Part shown: piece by piece, positions 42,233 through 51,842 of the stretch | Layout: the number at the start of each line of letters is the position of its first letter | Numbering within the stretch: the stretch's first letter is position 1 | From: Arthrobacter globiformis | GTDB taxonomy: Bacteria > Actinomycetota > Actinomycetes > Actinomycetales > Micrococcaceae | Direction of reading: 5' to 3' | Length of the DNA stretch: 64,000 nucleotides | Assembly: GCF_030817195.1 (NCBI RefSeq) | Contig: NZ_JAUSYZ010000001.1 | Coordinates: 2,542,001-2,606,000, forward strand | Made by a program: the position numbers and the translations under genes | Notes under the pieces: generated by a model | What the model saw: the letters and a program-made list of their open reading frames with translations, nothing else | What the model was told of the DNA's origin: nothing | The model's database searches: none

Positions 42233-42832
42233 GTGCAGCCGTTGGCTAAGCCGGTAGACCCCAGGCCGGGGCGACACGCGGCCCGGCGTGACGAAATCAT
42301 CAAGGCGGCGTGGGCCGAGGCCGACAACCGCGGCCTTTCCGCCATATCGCTGACCGACGTTGCCCGCCGGGTGGGCCTTCGTCAGCCCTCCCTCTATTCC
42401 TACTTCCCCTCCAAGAACGCACTGATCGACGCCATGTTCATGGAGGCCGCCAGCGCCTTGCTCCACGCGGTGGAAGAGGCCGACTATCCAAACTCGCCCC
42501 GGGAGGCGGCGAGGCTGATTGCCCGCACCATACTGGATTTCGGGGTCGCGAAACCCACCCAGAGCCAACTCATCTTTCAGCGCACCATCCCAGGCTATAA
42601 ACCATCACGTGACGCTTACGAACCCGCGCTGCGGATGCAGGAATGGTACGTCCGGAAACTGGCCGAGGCCGGGGTTGCAGCATCCACGGACGTGGATATT
42701 TTCACTGCTCTCGTTGCCGGCCTGGCCAGTCAGCAACTCGCCAATGAGCCAGGCGGCGACCGGTGGGCGTCGCAACTGGACACCGTACTTGACATGTTCT
42801 TTGAGCATCTGGACGGGCGGAACACTACCTAG
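42233..42832 (+). CDS. TetR-family transcriptional regulator
   Basis: 199 residues from GTG 42233, preceded by AGGAGG. N-terminal HTH: RRDEIIKAAWAEADNRGLSAISLTDVARRVGLRQPSLYSYFPSKNALIDAMF. The ligand domain ends GGDRWASQLDTVLDMFFEHLDGR, the TetR_C_33-like pattern often seen upstream of mycothiol-dependent or DinB-type enzymes. It lies 27 bases before such a gene, so it probably regulates this operon. Confidence 0.9.
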   Translation: MQPLAKPVDPRPGRHAARRDEIIKAAWAEADNRGLSAISLTDVARRVGLRQPSLYSYFPSKNALIDAMFMEAASALLHAVEEADYPNSPREAARLIARTILDFGVAKPTQSQLIFQRTIPGYKPSRDAYEPALRMQEWYVRKLAEAGVAASTDVDIFTALVAGLASQQLANEPGGDRWASQLDTVLDMFFEHLDGRNTT

Positions 42833-42859
42833 CCGGGTCCAGGAGAAAGCAGGGATCAC

Positions 42860-43378
42860 ATGCCTGCAAGAGACTTTCCGAGGGAGGCGGCGGCGCTCAA
42901 CCGGATCGCCCACCACGAAGCGATGGAGCTCGCCGCAGAGGAAAACCGGCGCTTCCGCACAATACTGGAACAACTCAGGTCCGAGGACTGGCAGAAGGCA
43001 ACGGACTGCAGCCGCTGGACTGTCCGCGACATCGCCTTGCACGTCACCGCCTCAGCGGAAGCCCAGGCCTCACCCGTAGAGTTCCTCCGTCAGGCATGGC
43101 AGGGGCGCAGGCTCACAGCCGACATCGGAGGCCGGCACTGGGTAGACGGGCTCAACGAAGCCCAGCTTAGAACCAGAATCGGCCTCTCAGGGCAGGACCT
43201 GCCGGCCCGCTGGCACAGTGCTGCCGATGCCGCGCTCAAAGCACGCAAGCGGATGCCCGCCATTGTCAGAGCGCTGCCCCTGCTGCCGTTTGGAACAGTG
43301 GACGGCATAGATTTCGGTTGGCAGCCCCTGGGCTACCTCTTCGATGTCGGGTTCATGTCAGCGATGGTCGAAAAGTGA
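42860..43378 (+). CDS. Maleylpyruvate isomerase-type mycothiol-dependent protein, C-terminally truncated
   Basis: 172 residues from ATG 42860 (CAGGAGAAAGCAGG upstream). The DinB-like four-helix start is clear: MELAAEENRRFRTILEQLRSEDWQKATDCSRWTVRDIALHVTASAEAQA, with His61 as the metal-ligand candidate. Family members run to about 230-270 residues and continue after GYLFDVGF with RDVWMHRIDLA..., which holds further metal ligands. Here homology stops at GYLFDVGF and eight new residues (MSAMVEK) lead to a stop. The 3' end has been lost, so metal binding is probably impaired. Downstream of a TetR gene, likely in one operon. Confidence 0.75.
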   Translation: MPARDFPREAAALNRIAHHEAMELAAEENRRFRTILEQLRSEDWQKATDCSRWTVRDIALHVTASAEAQASPVEFLRQAWQGRRLTADIGGRHWVDGLNEAQLRTRIGLSGQDLPARWHSAADAALKARKRMPAIVRALPLLPFGTVDGIDFGWQPLGYLFDVGFMSAMVEK

Positions 43379-43409
43379 GCCTTTTCGTGCCGACAACAAC
43401 GTCACCCGG

Positions 43410-43562
43410 ATGACATCGGTCCTGAACGAGGAGACCAACGCTTACGAGGTGCTCACCGAGGAAGACCTCAAACTGGAGAAGAACTTCAAGTCCCTCGGCG
43501 TCATCGTGGAGAGCATCGTCCAGGACATTCTTTGCATCCGCGGCTACGAGCTGGCGGCGTGA
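43410..43562 (+). CDS. Small helical protein of unknown family, 50 aa
   Basis: From ATG 43410: MTSVLNEETNAYEVLTEEDL then LEKNFKSLGVIVESIVQDIL. Acidic, helical, coiled-coil-like, no Cys pairs. Its stop overlaps the ATG at 43562 of the following broken gene, so the two were probably one translational unit. No family is recognised. It could itself be a truncated remnant, since it starts just after the cut end of the mycothiol-dependent protein. Confidence 0.4.
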   Translation: MTSVLNEETNAYEVLTEEDLKLEKNFKSLGVIVESIVQDILCIRGYELAA

Positions 43563-44304
43563 TGAGGGGAGACAGGATCGCCGCACACGTTGTGAGCATG
43601 AGCTTCACCATGGGTCCCTGCAGATGGGCCGGACTGAAGACGAAACCCGAGTACAAAGGCCTGGCCGAAGCGGTCAGTCTGGGAATCGCCGTGCTCATAA
43701 AGGCCAAGCAGAACACCTGAGCCGAGCTCATCGAGGGCATGGACTCCGGCAACCTCCTGGTCATCAAAGCCTTCAAGGCCCTCGACCTGACCGACGCGCA
43801 GCTGGAGGCTGTGAACTCCTGGCAGCCTGTTCTGAACCTGGTCAAGATCAACCCGGCAGTCATTCCTGTGGTCTGCCCTGTATGTGAGTACTACGTCCTG
43901 ACCGCCGACACGGCACCCTCCCGCTGCATGGTCATCGCCGGATGCGAAGTCAAGCCCTTCAAGGTCGCAGCCGCCACGGGAGTGCCCGCCACAAAGACAT
44001 CTGCTGCTGCAAGCACGGCCGCTCCCGCAGCGACTGCTGCCGGAACAACGGTGCCCCCGAAAGCCACTCCCGCTGAGACCCAGGCCGCTCCGGCCAAGCG
44101 GGCGGCTAAAAAGTCGACCACCCCATCTGATCCGATGATCGAGCACATGCCCGACGACGTTCTGGAGCCGCAGCCTGTGGCTGAAGCCGAACCACCCCGG
44201 GACCCTCGATGGACGAAGCGCCGCCTGCGACATCCGCTGACCCCGCGAAAGAGCCGGTCCTGGACATCGTGCATGTGGCGGCGGATGAGGACCCTTTTGC
44301 CTGA
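43562..44304 (+). pseudogene. Unknown protein with Cys motif and Ala-rich tail; nonsense and frameshift
   Basis: Starts at ATG 43562 (MRGDRIAAHVVSMSFTMGP). An in-frame TGA at 43718-43720 splits it after IKAKQNT. The frame then resumes naturally with AELIEGMDSGNLLVIKAFKAL, a CPVCEYY Cys pair, a long Ala/Thr/Pro-rich segment and EHMPDDVLEPQP. Near 44205 the native end (MDEAPPATSADPAKEPVLD to ADEDPFA) moves to another frame. Family not recognised. The same pattern of two lesions in one gene argues against a single sequencing error. Confidence 0.5.
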
Positions 44305-44451
44305 CAGGCCCCGGGAAGCACTCTGAGCTCCTCCGCTGCCGGCGGGAAACACCAACTCTACGATTCTCCGCCAGCTTGCAGCCCTCTAGACCGATGCTGC
44401 GTCAAGTCCTACTCTGATCCTTTCGGCGGTACCGTCAGTATTGGGGGCATC

Positions 44452-46323
44452 ATGAGTCACTTGGCTGCAAACCGACCATCCGGGCTTAGGATGCGTGTTT
44501 CATCAAGTGCCCGGATGGAGGCGGCGGAGCTCCGCACCCTTCTGTTTCGGCCTGAAATGCTCCAGAGATGGATAGGTCCGGGAGTCAACCTACCCTTTCG
44601 CAGATGCGCGTTAGCGACCCTCCCCGCGCCAGACGGTTCGCTGACCGAGAGCCTGGTCACCAGAGTGACGGAGGCAAAGGACGCCTGTTCCTGGTCCATA
44701 ACAGCAGAGGGTGCCGGAACGCGCTTGACGATAAGCCTCTCGTCCGGGGTCAGCGCAGGCATGAGCGTTGTCCGAATAACCGTTGGTCAAATCAAAACGG
44801 ATATGGACGTCAGGAGAAGCCTGGCGTTCTGGCAGAGGGCATTGAACCGGCTCGCAGCAATTGTCCGAGACATCCGGCATCGGCGGAACTCCCCCAAACA
44901 GGCCCTGATCGTAATCCACGGGATAGGCGAACAACAGCCTGGACAAACACTCATGGCCTTCGTAGACGCGGTATTTGGCAAAGCAAACGAAGGCCCACGA
45001 TGGGTGAAACAGGACACCTTGTCGGGCTCCTTTGAAATGAGAAAAGTCACTATCCCGGCCGCTGCTGGAACCGAAGGCAGGGAAGGAAGACCGACGACCC
45101 ACGTCTACGAGCTGTACTGGGCCCATCTCATCGTGGACAGCACCGTCGGGCAGGTGTTGGCCTGGATGAAGAGTCTGCTGATGCGCAGGGATGTACCCCC
45201 ACTATTGAGGCTCCAAGTGTGGATTGCGCGGGTTCTGGCGGCCGCTGTGGTGGCGGCCGTCCTGTGGCTGCCAGTGCTCGCTCTGCGGGGGGACGCTAAG
45301 ACGGCCGCCGTGAGTGGCGGTGTGATGGCAGTAGCTGCGGCACTGGTCGGGGCTGCATGGAAGCTCTTCAAACCAGCTGGAACGAAACTCTTCACGGGTT
45401 TCTTGGGCGATGCGGCACGTTACTTCCAGCCGAAGCCTGAAAACGTAGCCCATCGGCAGGAGATTCGTGAAGAAGGCGTCCGCCTGCTGGAAAGGCTGCA
45501 CAAATCCGGTGAGTACCAGAGGGTCATCATCGCGGCTCACAGTCTGGGCAGCGCTATCGCGTACGACATACTTACGTTCGCATGGAACAGTATCCGCAAA
45601 CAGGATGCAGCCCCTGATGCCCGGAGCTATAGCGCGTTCCGGGCAGTCGAGGACGCACTCCCGGATGCATCTGAGGACGCATCCGAGGACGCGATGTCAG
45701 ATGGCGCTCGAAAGCTTCAGTTTGCCGCCTGGCAGGAACTGCGGAAGAACACCCAGCCGTGGCTGGTAACGGATTTGATCACCATGGGCTCGCCTCTGAC
45801 ACACGGACCGTTCCTAATGGCGGACACCAAGTCAGATTTCTCCGCGCTGGTAGAAAGCCGGATATTTCCAACGTGTCCGCCAATGCGGCAAGGAGATAGG
45901 GGCCGTCCCCTCAGCTACGCCATGCCGAATCTATCAATCGACGGAACCAGGCAAGGCAGTTCTATCATCCCGGACCATGGCGCTTTATTCGCCTTTACGC
46001 GCTGGACCAACTTGTATTTTCCCGTACACGGTTTCATAGGTGGGGACCCGGTCGGAGGGCCACTGCAACGATTCTTTGGCCGCTGGATCTCAGACCGACC
46101 CGTCAGGGCACGGAAAGCCGGCTTTTGGGGCTTCGCCCACACTTACTACTGGACTATGGACGGCCCGTCCGGAAAATACATAGGGCGTCCCGGGGAGGAT
46201 CACATTAGCTGTCTCCGGGATTCATTGGACCTGCGCGCAGACCGCAGGCTGCGGGCTCTCGCGAATCAGATACCTGCACACGCATACCTGCGGCCCGTCC
46301 CGCCTTCGTCGCGCCAGGAATGA
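44452..46323 (+). CDS. SRPBCC domain fused to membrane-linked alpha/beta hydrolase
   Basis: 623 residues from ATG 44452. Residues 10-140 resemble an AHSA1/SRPBCC fold (MRVSSSARMEAAELRTLLFRPEMLQRWIGPG ... SWSITAEGAGTRLTISL). Residues 150-240 start a hydrolase fold (QALIVIHGIGEQQPGQTLMAFVDAVF; VYELYWAHL). Two membrane helices follow (VLAAAVVAAVLWLPVLAL and VSGGVMAVAAALVGAAW). Residues 340-385 hold the nucleophile elbow VIIAAHSLGSAIAYD, of HSLGS type. VTDLITMGSPLTHG is a strand-turn of lipase-like proteins, and NLYFPVHGFIGGDPVGGPL may carry the acid. A tandem SEDASEDAMSD stretch lies between. Likely an esterase tethered to the membrane; the fusion is unusual. Confidence 0.7.
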   Translation: MSHLAANRPSGLRMRVSSSARMEAAELRTLLFRPEMLQRWIGPGVNLPFRRCALATLPAPDGSLTESLVTRVTEAKDACSWSITAEGAGTRLTISLSSGVSAGMSVVRITVGQIKTDMDVRRSLAFWQRALNRLAAIVRDIRHRRNSPKQALIVIHGIGEQQPGQTLMAFVDAVFGKANEGPRWVKQDTLSGSFEMRKVTIPAAAGTEGREGRPTTHVYELYWAHLIVDSTVGQVLAWMKSLLMRRDVPPLLRLQVWIARVLAAAVVAAVLWLPVLALRGDAKTAAVSGGVMAVAAALVGAAWKLFKPAGTKLFTGFLGDAARYFQPKPENVAHRQEIREEGVRLLERLHKSGEYQRVIIAAHSLGSAIAYDILTFAWNSIRKQDAAPDARSYSAFRAVEDALPDASEDASEDAMSDGARKLQFAAWQELRKNTQPWLVTDLITMGSPLTHGPFLMADTKSDFSALVESRIFPTCPPMRQGDRGRPLSYAMPNLSIDGTRQGSSIIPDHGALFAFTRWTNLYFPVHGFIGGDPVGGPLQRFFGRWISDRPVRARKAGFWGFAHTYYWTMDGPSGKYIGRPGEDHISCLRDSLDLRADRRLRALANQIPAHAYLRPVPPSSRQE

Positions 46324-46865
46324 GTGGAACGGGGGTGCGTCCTTTATCCCCCTAAATGGGTTAGAGACATGCTCGGGCTACACACCCCGTCCACAAGCGC
46401 CATGGTAGCCCTGCGGTTCTGGTTGGAACAGCCCATCGGCCTTCAGGCAGCGAAGCGGCGTTGCCTCGTGGGGCCATTCTGGGAGATTCGTATCCGTCTG
46501 GCCAGCTCCGGGCCCGGACACGCCTCGCCGGCCCATATGTTCACGGACGGCTTCGGCGAATTCGCGGGCTAAAGGCCCCGGCGGGTCAATTGGTCCCCTT
46601 GGCATCGGCTCTGCCGGTCCCTGGGGCTGCATATGGTTTGGACTGCCCTAGGCTTCTCCTGTAACGAGTTGCCGCCGTTTGACCTCGGATGGAAACCCTC
46701 TGGGTTGCTGGGGCGGTGCGCTGCTGGACGGAAGGCAACCTTCTCTGTCCCGGCCGCAGGGGACAGGCTGATGTCGTTGGCTCCCGGGACCGGCGCCCCC
46801 GGTTAGGCTCATATCGCCCGTCTGCGCATGATTGTCGACGGATGGAAAGCGGAACGCGGGGGACC
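46324..46865. other. No gene supported (about 540 bases)
   Basis: Open frames on both strands lack family resemblance. The last part precedes the zinc-ribbon gene; an in-frame ATG at 46842 is an alternative start for it. Confidence 0.4.
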
Positions 46866-48596
46866 ATGGAGAAGACCATTGCGGTAGCGCAGGCTGTCAC
46901 ACAGCCGTGCTCAACCGACGGCTGCATGAACTCAGCGGCCTACAAGACACACAGCAAGCCGGCGCAGTGCACCGACTGCATCGACAGGACTCTTCGCGGA
47001 GGCGGCCTTTCGGCCGATGAACCAATCATTGGGCCCAAGGAATGGCGGCTGACCACCTGCCTGGACTGCGGCGTGCAAGCGCACTACAGACTGTATTCGC
47101 GCGAGGAGATCATCGAGCACCTCCACAGGAACGGTTTCGACCTGGTCGCCGCCACCGTGGACGTCAACGACGGCAATGACCCGATCATTACGCGCTGCCG
47201 GTCCTGCGAAAAGCTCCGCCGAGCGGATGGGCGACATCGGCCGGGGCTGCACCTGCACCCGCAACGTCCGTTCTGCCAGCCCCACATCCGAGGCGGCACC
47301 GGCGCCGGCCCGGAACATCCGGTCCACGAATCCTGCAACCGCAAAGACCACCAAAGCCCTCCTAGCCGACTCCGACGACCCGGCCCGGGAATGGTGGGAC
47401 CACGAACGCAACGACGAGAAGGCCTTCCGCACCGTCACGCTGCGGGCCACACGGACCTGCCACTGGGTGTGTCCCGAATGCCAGGTTTCCTTCAGCGCGA
47501 AGGTCCTGGACATGACCGCCGGCCGGCATGCCTGCACTGACTGCAGTGCGATCCGGCAAGCGGAGTGGCATGAGGAACTCGAACGCTGGAGGATCACTCC
47601 GGTCGCCGACGTTCCCGAGCTCGCCGCTGCCTGGGCCGATGAGGCTGATCCGCGATCGGTCATGGTTGCCGGCAGCTGGGAGTTGCGACGGTTCCGCTGC
47701 CCCGCCGGCCACCACCCCAGGATCAGCCCCCTCACTTTCCTCCAGTCCGGGTGCCCGAGCTGCCGTGGCGCGGAGACGCGCAAGGCGCAAAAGAACTGGT
47801 TGGCTCACACCCTGCCCGAGATCGCTTCCCAGTGGCACCCGACGCGCAACGGCAAGCTCACGCCGGCTGACGTGGTGTGGGATTCCCAACGCACTGTCTG
47901 GTGGCTGGCCGACTGTTGCGGGCATGAATGGCAGGAGACCCCGCGGTCCCGGGACAAGTACGACAGGCTGCCCTGCCCGCAGTGCCGGACCATCCTGGGA
48001 TCGCTCGCCTGGCAGGACCCAGGGCTGGCCGCCGAGTGGAGCCCGGCAAATCCTCTGACCGCCTGGGACGTCCGCCCCCATGCGTCAACTCCTTTTGTGC
48101 CCGAGTGGATCTGCGCCACCAACACGGTGCACGTTTGGCAGAGTGCTCACAGCGGCCGCTCGAACGGGGCAGAGTGCCCGGAGTGCAAGGTGGCGGGCAA
48201 GTCGAAGGTCGAGCTGGCCCATCACGCTGCCGCAAAGGAAGTCTTCACCGGTGTCCGCTCCGGCGCCGTCTTCCGGGCCAAGACCTTCACCACCCGCCGC
48301 TCATGGACCGCCGACATCAGCGCCGACTTAGACGGCCGGACCCTGGTGATCGAATACGACGGGGCCTACTGGCATCCTGCGCCGGCCAAGGTGCTCATCG
48401 ACGAACGCAAATCCGCCGATCTGCTGGCCACCGGCTACCTTGTGGTCCGGCTCCGCGAGGATGACCTGCCGCCGCTGCCCGTCCCGCATCCCACTACAAG
48501 GAAATCCGGTCTATTCCACGGCGCCGCGGCCCGAAGCGGTGGTGGCAGAAATCCGGGCCTGGCTGGCAGGACTCGATCAGGGTTAGCGGTCCGCTG
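46866..48596 (+). pseudogene. Zinc-ribbon (DUF4379-like) protein with C-terminal nuclease-like domain, two frameshifts
   Basis: From ATG 46866 residues 1-115 contain a first set of Cys motifs (CSTDGCMNS, CTDCID, CLDCGV, CRSCEKL). A frameshift at about 47216 shifts to the next frame, where CHWVCPECQ...CTDC, GCPSCRG, LPCPQCR and ECPECK motifs with the repeated SWTPPE-like pattern (LAAEWSPANPLTAWDVRP) form DUF4379-type treble clefts. The end is a Vsr/PD-(D/E)xK-like nuclease: ISADLDGRTLVIEYDGAYWHP ... DERKSADLLATGYLVVRLRE. A second frameshift at about 48495 puts the last piece (VYSTAPRPEAVVAEIRAWL) in the third frame up to a TAG at 48596. The nuclease blocks are otherwise well kept. Confidence 0.7.
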
Positions 48597-48845
48597 CCGG
48601 GCGGGCTGGCGGCCACCCCTCATTGTGGCGGCCATGGGCAACATTCTTGCGCTGTGGTTTCCCACCTATTCCCAAGCCGTGTTTCTAAGGGCTAGTGGAA
48701 AGCAGTGCTAGCACGGAAGTGCGGAACGGGTGCCCGGATTCACCATGGAGACATCGGAACGCACGGAAAACCTTCGGCGGATCCGGAGCCCCCGAGTCGG
48801 GCAGACCACATCCCCAAACCGCACCTTTGACCCAGGAGTACCCCT

Positions 48846-49340
48846 TTGTTCAACGCATCCCTTACCCAGAAGTCCCGCCCTTCCGCCCGCAAGCTGGCCA
48901 CGATTGCCGCGCTCGGGTTGGGCATGGTCGCGGCACCGTTCGCTCTGGCCGCCCCGGCGCAGGCGGCCGGCACCAGTTATGCCTGCTCGGTCACCCCGCT
49001 GAAGCCGGTGTTCGCCGGGTTTAGCTCCTCGGGCGTGAAGCTGCTGGACTACCAGATCCGTGTTTACTGCAACAGTGACCGCTACGTCAACATCACCCAG
49101 CAGCGCTGGGAGGAAGACGACTGGCCCAACGGTGATGACCACCTCGGAACGACCTACTTCAGCCGGCACCTGAACCAGTACAGCGGCACGGTGACCATCC
49201 ATAACGTCCGCACCCTGGTGGACGGCGAGGTCGGCAACGAGGAGGTGTACCAGCAGGTTTCCTACCGGGAAGGCAGCAACGGCGTGTGGTCCCCGTACAC
49301 CGGCTGGTACTACAGCCCCGTCACCTCAATGTCGAACTGA
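48846..49340 (+). CDS. Secreted hypothetical protein
   Basis: 164 residues from TTG 48846, chosen for the AGGAGTA 6-12 bases upstream. Residues 14-41 are a signal peptide (RKLATIAALGLGMVAAPFALAAPAQAAG). The mature part has two Cys (SYACSVTP and VYCNSD) that can form one disulfide, and a strand-rich body (YQIRVYCNSDRYVNITQQRWEEDD, HLNQYSGTVTIHNVRTL) that looks like an immunoglobulin-like or beta-sandwich domain. No known family. It is followed by a possible terminator near 49350-49420. Confidence 0.7.
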   Translation: MFNASLTQKSRPSARKLATIAALGLGMVAAPFALAAPAQAAGTSYACSVTPLKPVFAGFSSSGVKLLDYQIRVYCNSDRYVNITQQRWEEDDWPNGDDHLGTTYFSRHLNQYSGTVTIHNVRTLVDGEVGNEEVYQQVSYREGSNGVWSPYTGWYYSPVTSMSN

Positions 49341-49563
49341 CGTCCATCCTGTAGAGCCGCTGCCACAGCTCCTCAAACGCCCAAGGTCCGGAAACCTCAC
49401 CCGGGCCTTGGGCCTCTTTAACGTGGGTGCGAAACTTGGCTTCGACAGGACCACCCGTCGGAAGGTTCAACCATTCGACGTCGTAAACACCGTCCAGGAG
49501 ATCACCGACAAATCATCAAGAACAACCATGGTTTGATCTTCGCGGCCATGGGTTCAGCTACCA

Positions 49564-50100
49564 TGCAGAGAGAAAGCAGAGGATGAAGCCCGCTTCCTGA
49601 CGCACGCGGAGTTCGGGCTCATCCTCGAGGGCATGGGGCAGAGGTACGAGGCTTTCAATGAGTTCCTGGTCATGACTGGAACTCGCTTCGGCGAGGCAAC
49701 TGCGGCAACCGTGGCCAACGTCGACCTCATGTCCAAGCCGACATCCGGACCACCGAGGCCTGGAAGCGCGGGAAAGATTCGGAGTGCCATATCGGCGCTA
49801 CAAAGACTGGGCCGGGAAGAGAACAATCTCGCTCAACCCGCAGTTGGTAAAAATTCTTGTTCCCCTAGTTGCCAGCCGTACGGGGAAAGACATGCTGTTC
49901 ACAACGCCCGAGGGTAAACGGATCATTCACAAGCTTTACTGGCATCAATACTGGGTTCCTGCTGTAAAAGCGGCGCAAGCCCGGGGGCTAGACAAGCCGC
50001 CGTGGATTCTAGATCTGCGCCGTACGCAGGCGTCTGGCGTTGAACTCGGACGCGAGCAGGACATCCTGGCCGACCGGCTGCCGTCTTCGCCGAGGCGTTC
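49564..50100 (+). pseudogene. Tyrosine recombinase (phage-type integrase) remnant
   Basis: The frame from about 49564 reads ARFLTHAEFGLILEGM, then NEFLVMTGTRFGEATA with the first catalytic Arg. After a frameshift near 49735 the next frame reads KTISLNPQLVKILVPLVASR, TGKDMLFTTPEG and WILDLRRTQAS, in which the usual HxLR has lost its His. The last catalytic HxxR and Tyr are not found. It marks a former integrated element and lies about 300 bases before a tRNA 3'-end-like repeat (unit C), which fits an attachment scar. Confidence 0.8.
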
Positions 50101-50401
50101 GATGAGCCGGAGCCACTGAACTGGATCCCCTCTGCGCGGTCGGTATCGCCGCGGCGGTACATGCCGTCGGCCTCGAGATACTCTACCTGAAGCCGGGCGG
50201 CGAAGGCCGGGCCCGTCATGCAGGACTTGCCGCGGCTCAAACGCTAACGCACTCTTCTGGCGAGAGCACCAAAGTAGTCAAAAAAGTGGGTGCGCACATT
50301 GTCACACCCGGGCTTCGGACTCGGTTGCATCGGCATCATCGGCCCGGGCCGGACTGGGGATGTTTTGGGGGAGTGGCGGGTTTTCAAGGGTTGGCGCCCG
50401 G

Positions 50402-50422
50402 TTCGAGTCCCACCTCGGGCAC
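50402..50422 (+). repeat. tRNA 3'-end-like sequence, copy C
   Basis: Same 21 bases as copies A and B, in the same orientation; lies about 300 bases downstream of the integrase remnant. Confidence 0.55.
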
Positions 50423-50562
50423 ATGTTTTCCCTGTTCACGGGCTTTTTGCCCCTGAGTGTGGGCAATTGTGGTGTGAAGGGCCACTTCGGGGGCCTTTTT
50501 CATTGGTTGCCGGTGCCTCGTTGCTTGCTTCGCTGATCGACCCTTTGTTGTTCGTTACCTGT

Positions 50563-50640
50563 TCATCGACGTTCGGCCTGCTCAACATGACTTGGGGAAG
50601 ATTCAGTGCAAGTTTCTTTACTGCATCGTTGGGTGTTCAC
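50563..50640 (-). CDS. Repeat-encoded tiny ORF C1, 25 aa
   Basis: GTG 50640 lies 6 bases after AGGAGG on the minus strand. The product starts VNTQRCSKETCTESSPSHV, parallel to VNTQRYDKET in unit A, then diverges. A second identical-looking start (GTG 50757, VNNQRRAQGN) runs in frame into it, giving 64 residues. Confidence 0.3.
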   Translation of the reverse strand: MNTQRCSKETCTESSPSHVEQAERR

Positions 50641-51151
50641 CAGGTTCCTCCTGCTCGGCTTTTGTGGCTGTTCACCTTCTTCATGGGGGCCGGTGGAGCG
50701 CATTCGCCTGATAACAATCCGGGGCAGATTCCCTTGTGCTCGTCGCTGGTTATTCACCAGGTTCCTCCTGCTCGGCTTTTGGTGTCAGTTCTGCTTTTTC
50801 ATGGTCGGTGTCGGTGACGGTCGAGAACTGAGCCAACCACGGCCCTGCTCCAGTGGTTCGGCGACGGCAAGCCGGTGACCGGAACCGGTGCACTCCGGAC
50901 AATGAACATCGAAGCCGCAGCGGCGTGCTTGGGCTCACGGTCCGGGACGGTCCCAAGCTTGCCGGAGCTGCGGACGCCGGAAGCGGCGGTTCCGAAGTAC
51001 CTGTGCCGACGGTCCGCAGCATGTATGAAGTGCCGCTTCTGGCACAGGTGTGGGAGGCGCGGGCCAGCACTCAACTCGTCAATACGGGCTCAATGAAAGG
51101 GGCGGGTCGCTGGCCTCCGCCGTATTGCAGGCCGGCGGCACATTGAACCGG

Positions 51152-51544
51152 ATGGAGGAGCTTGTGTTCTTCGTTGACTGGTTCCTCACAGCCTCCGTGC
51201 TCGGCTATGACCCTGAAGAGCCATGGGAAGTTCTCGTTGCCGCGACGGTGGCCTCGATCCTGCTGGCAGCATTAACGGATGGTCCTCCGCGGAGGGACAC
51301 CTTGCTGGTCGGCTTGACAGAGGCGCCGCCGGGAGAAAGGGCCGCCGTCGATGCCTTGAAGTACCTGCCTCTAAGCCAAATCGAAGGCTTCGCCGAGCAG
51401 CGGAATCCTGACGGCGGACACATTTCCGGTCACCGCCCGCATTTGTCCGCTGCGTTGCCAACACCCACGAGGACGGGGCGGCTCTGGAGGATCTGGGTCT
51501 GCTGGAATATTCCCGTCCTCGATCTGGATTCCGAGGACGCGTAG
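51152..51544 (+). CDS. Hypothetical protein, about 130 aa
   Basis: From ATG 51152. A hydrophobic-aromatic first part (ELVFFVDWFLTASVLGYDPEEPWEVLVAATVASILLAALTD) is followed by a polar half (VDALKYLPLSQIEGFAEQRN). High GC at third positions supports coding. No family, signal peptide or clear ribosome-binding site. It may be longer upstream (the frame is open from 51050). Confidence 0.4.
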   Translation: MEELVFFVDWFLTASVLGYDPEEPWEVLVAATVASILLAALTDGPPRRDTLLVGLTEAPPGERAAVDALKYLPLSQIEGFAEQRNPDGGHISGHRPHLSAALPTPTRTGRLWRIWVCWNIPVLDLDSEDA

Positions 51545-51842
51545 TACCTACTAGAAAACCGCGGGACCCGTGAGTAGGTGTATTGCAGAGCCTGGCACCC
51601 GATGGTACAACTGAGTCACCGCCGACTACGTTGGCCATGTTATGTCTCTGGAAACCGGGCTCAGGAAAAGTACCCGCGAAAAATACGGAGTCGGCCTGCT
51701 CCCTCCGTTATCTCAACTAGCAATAAGTCTTCTCTTAGCGGTCCTCTTTGAGGGGAATCTCAGCAGGGAGATTGGCTGAGGCCATGGATCTGGTCTTCAC
51801 CATAATGCATCCGCCCCTAGGCCAGGTTCGAGGGGAAGTGCA

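Larger units (their letters stand above)
50290..50870. repeat. Long repeat unit C
   Basis: Third copy of the unit found in tandem at 31001-32240, some 18 kb away. Order: GACTCGGTTGCATCGGC block, tRNA 3'-end-like 21-mer at 50402-50422, a degenerate GGCCAC-TTCG-GGGGCC-TTTTT terminator at 50480-50500, TTCATCGACGTTCGG block, then two reversed ribosome-binding-site/start blocks (near 50645 and 50762), so the last sub-block is duplicated here. Confidence 0.7.

Noticed and set aside
50310..50425. Possible complete tRNA gene ending in CTCGGGCAC
   Set aside because: The T-stem does not pair and no anticodon arm or matching 5' acceptor strand could be found; only the 3' end resembles a tRNA.
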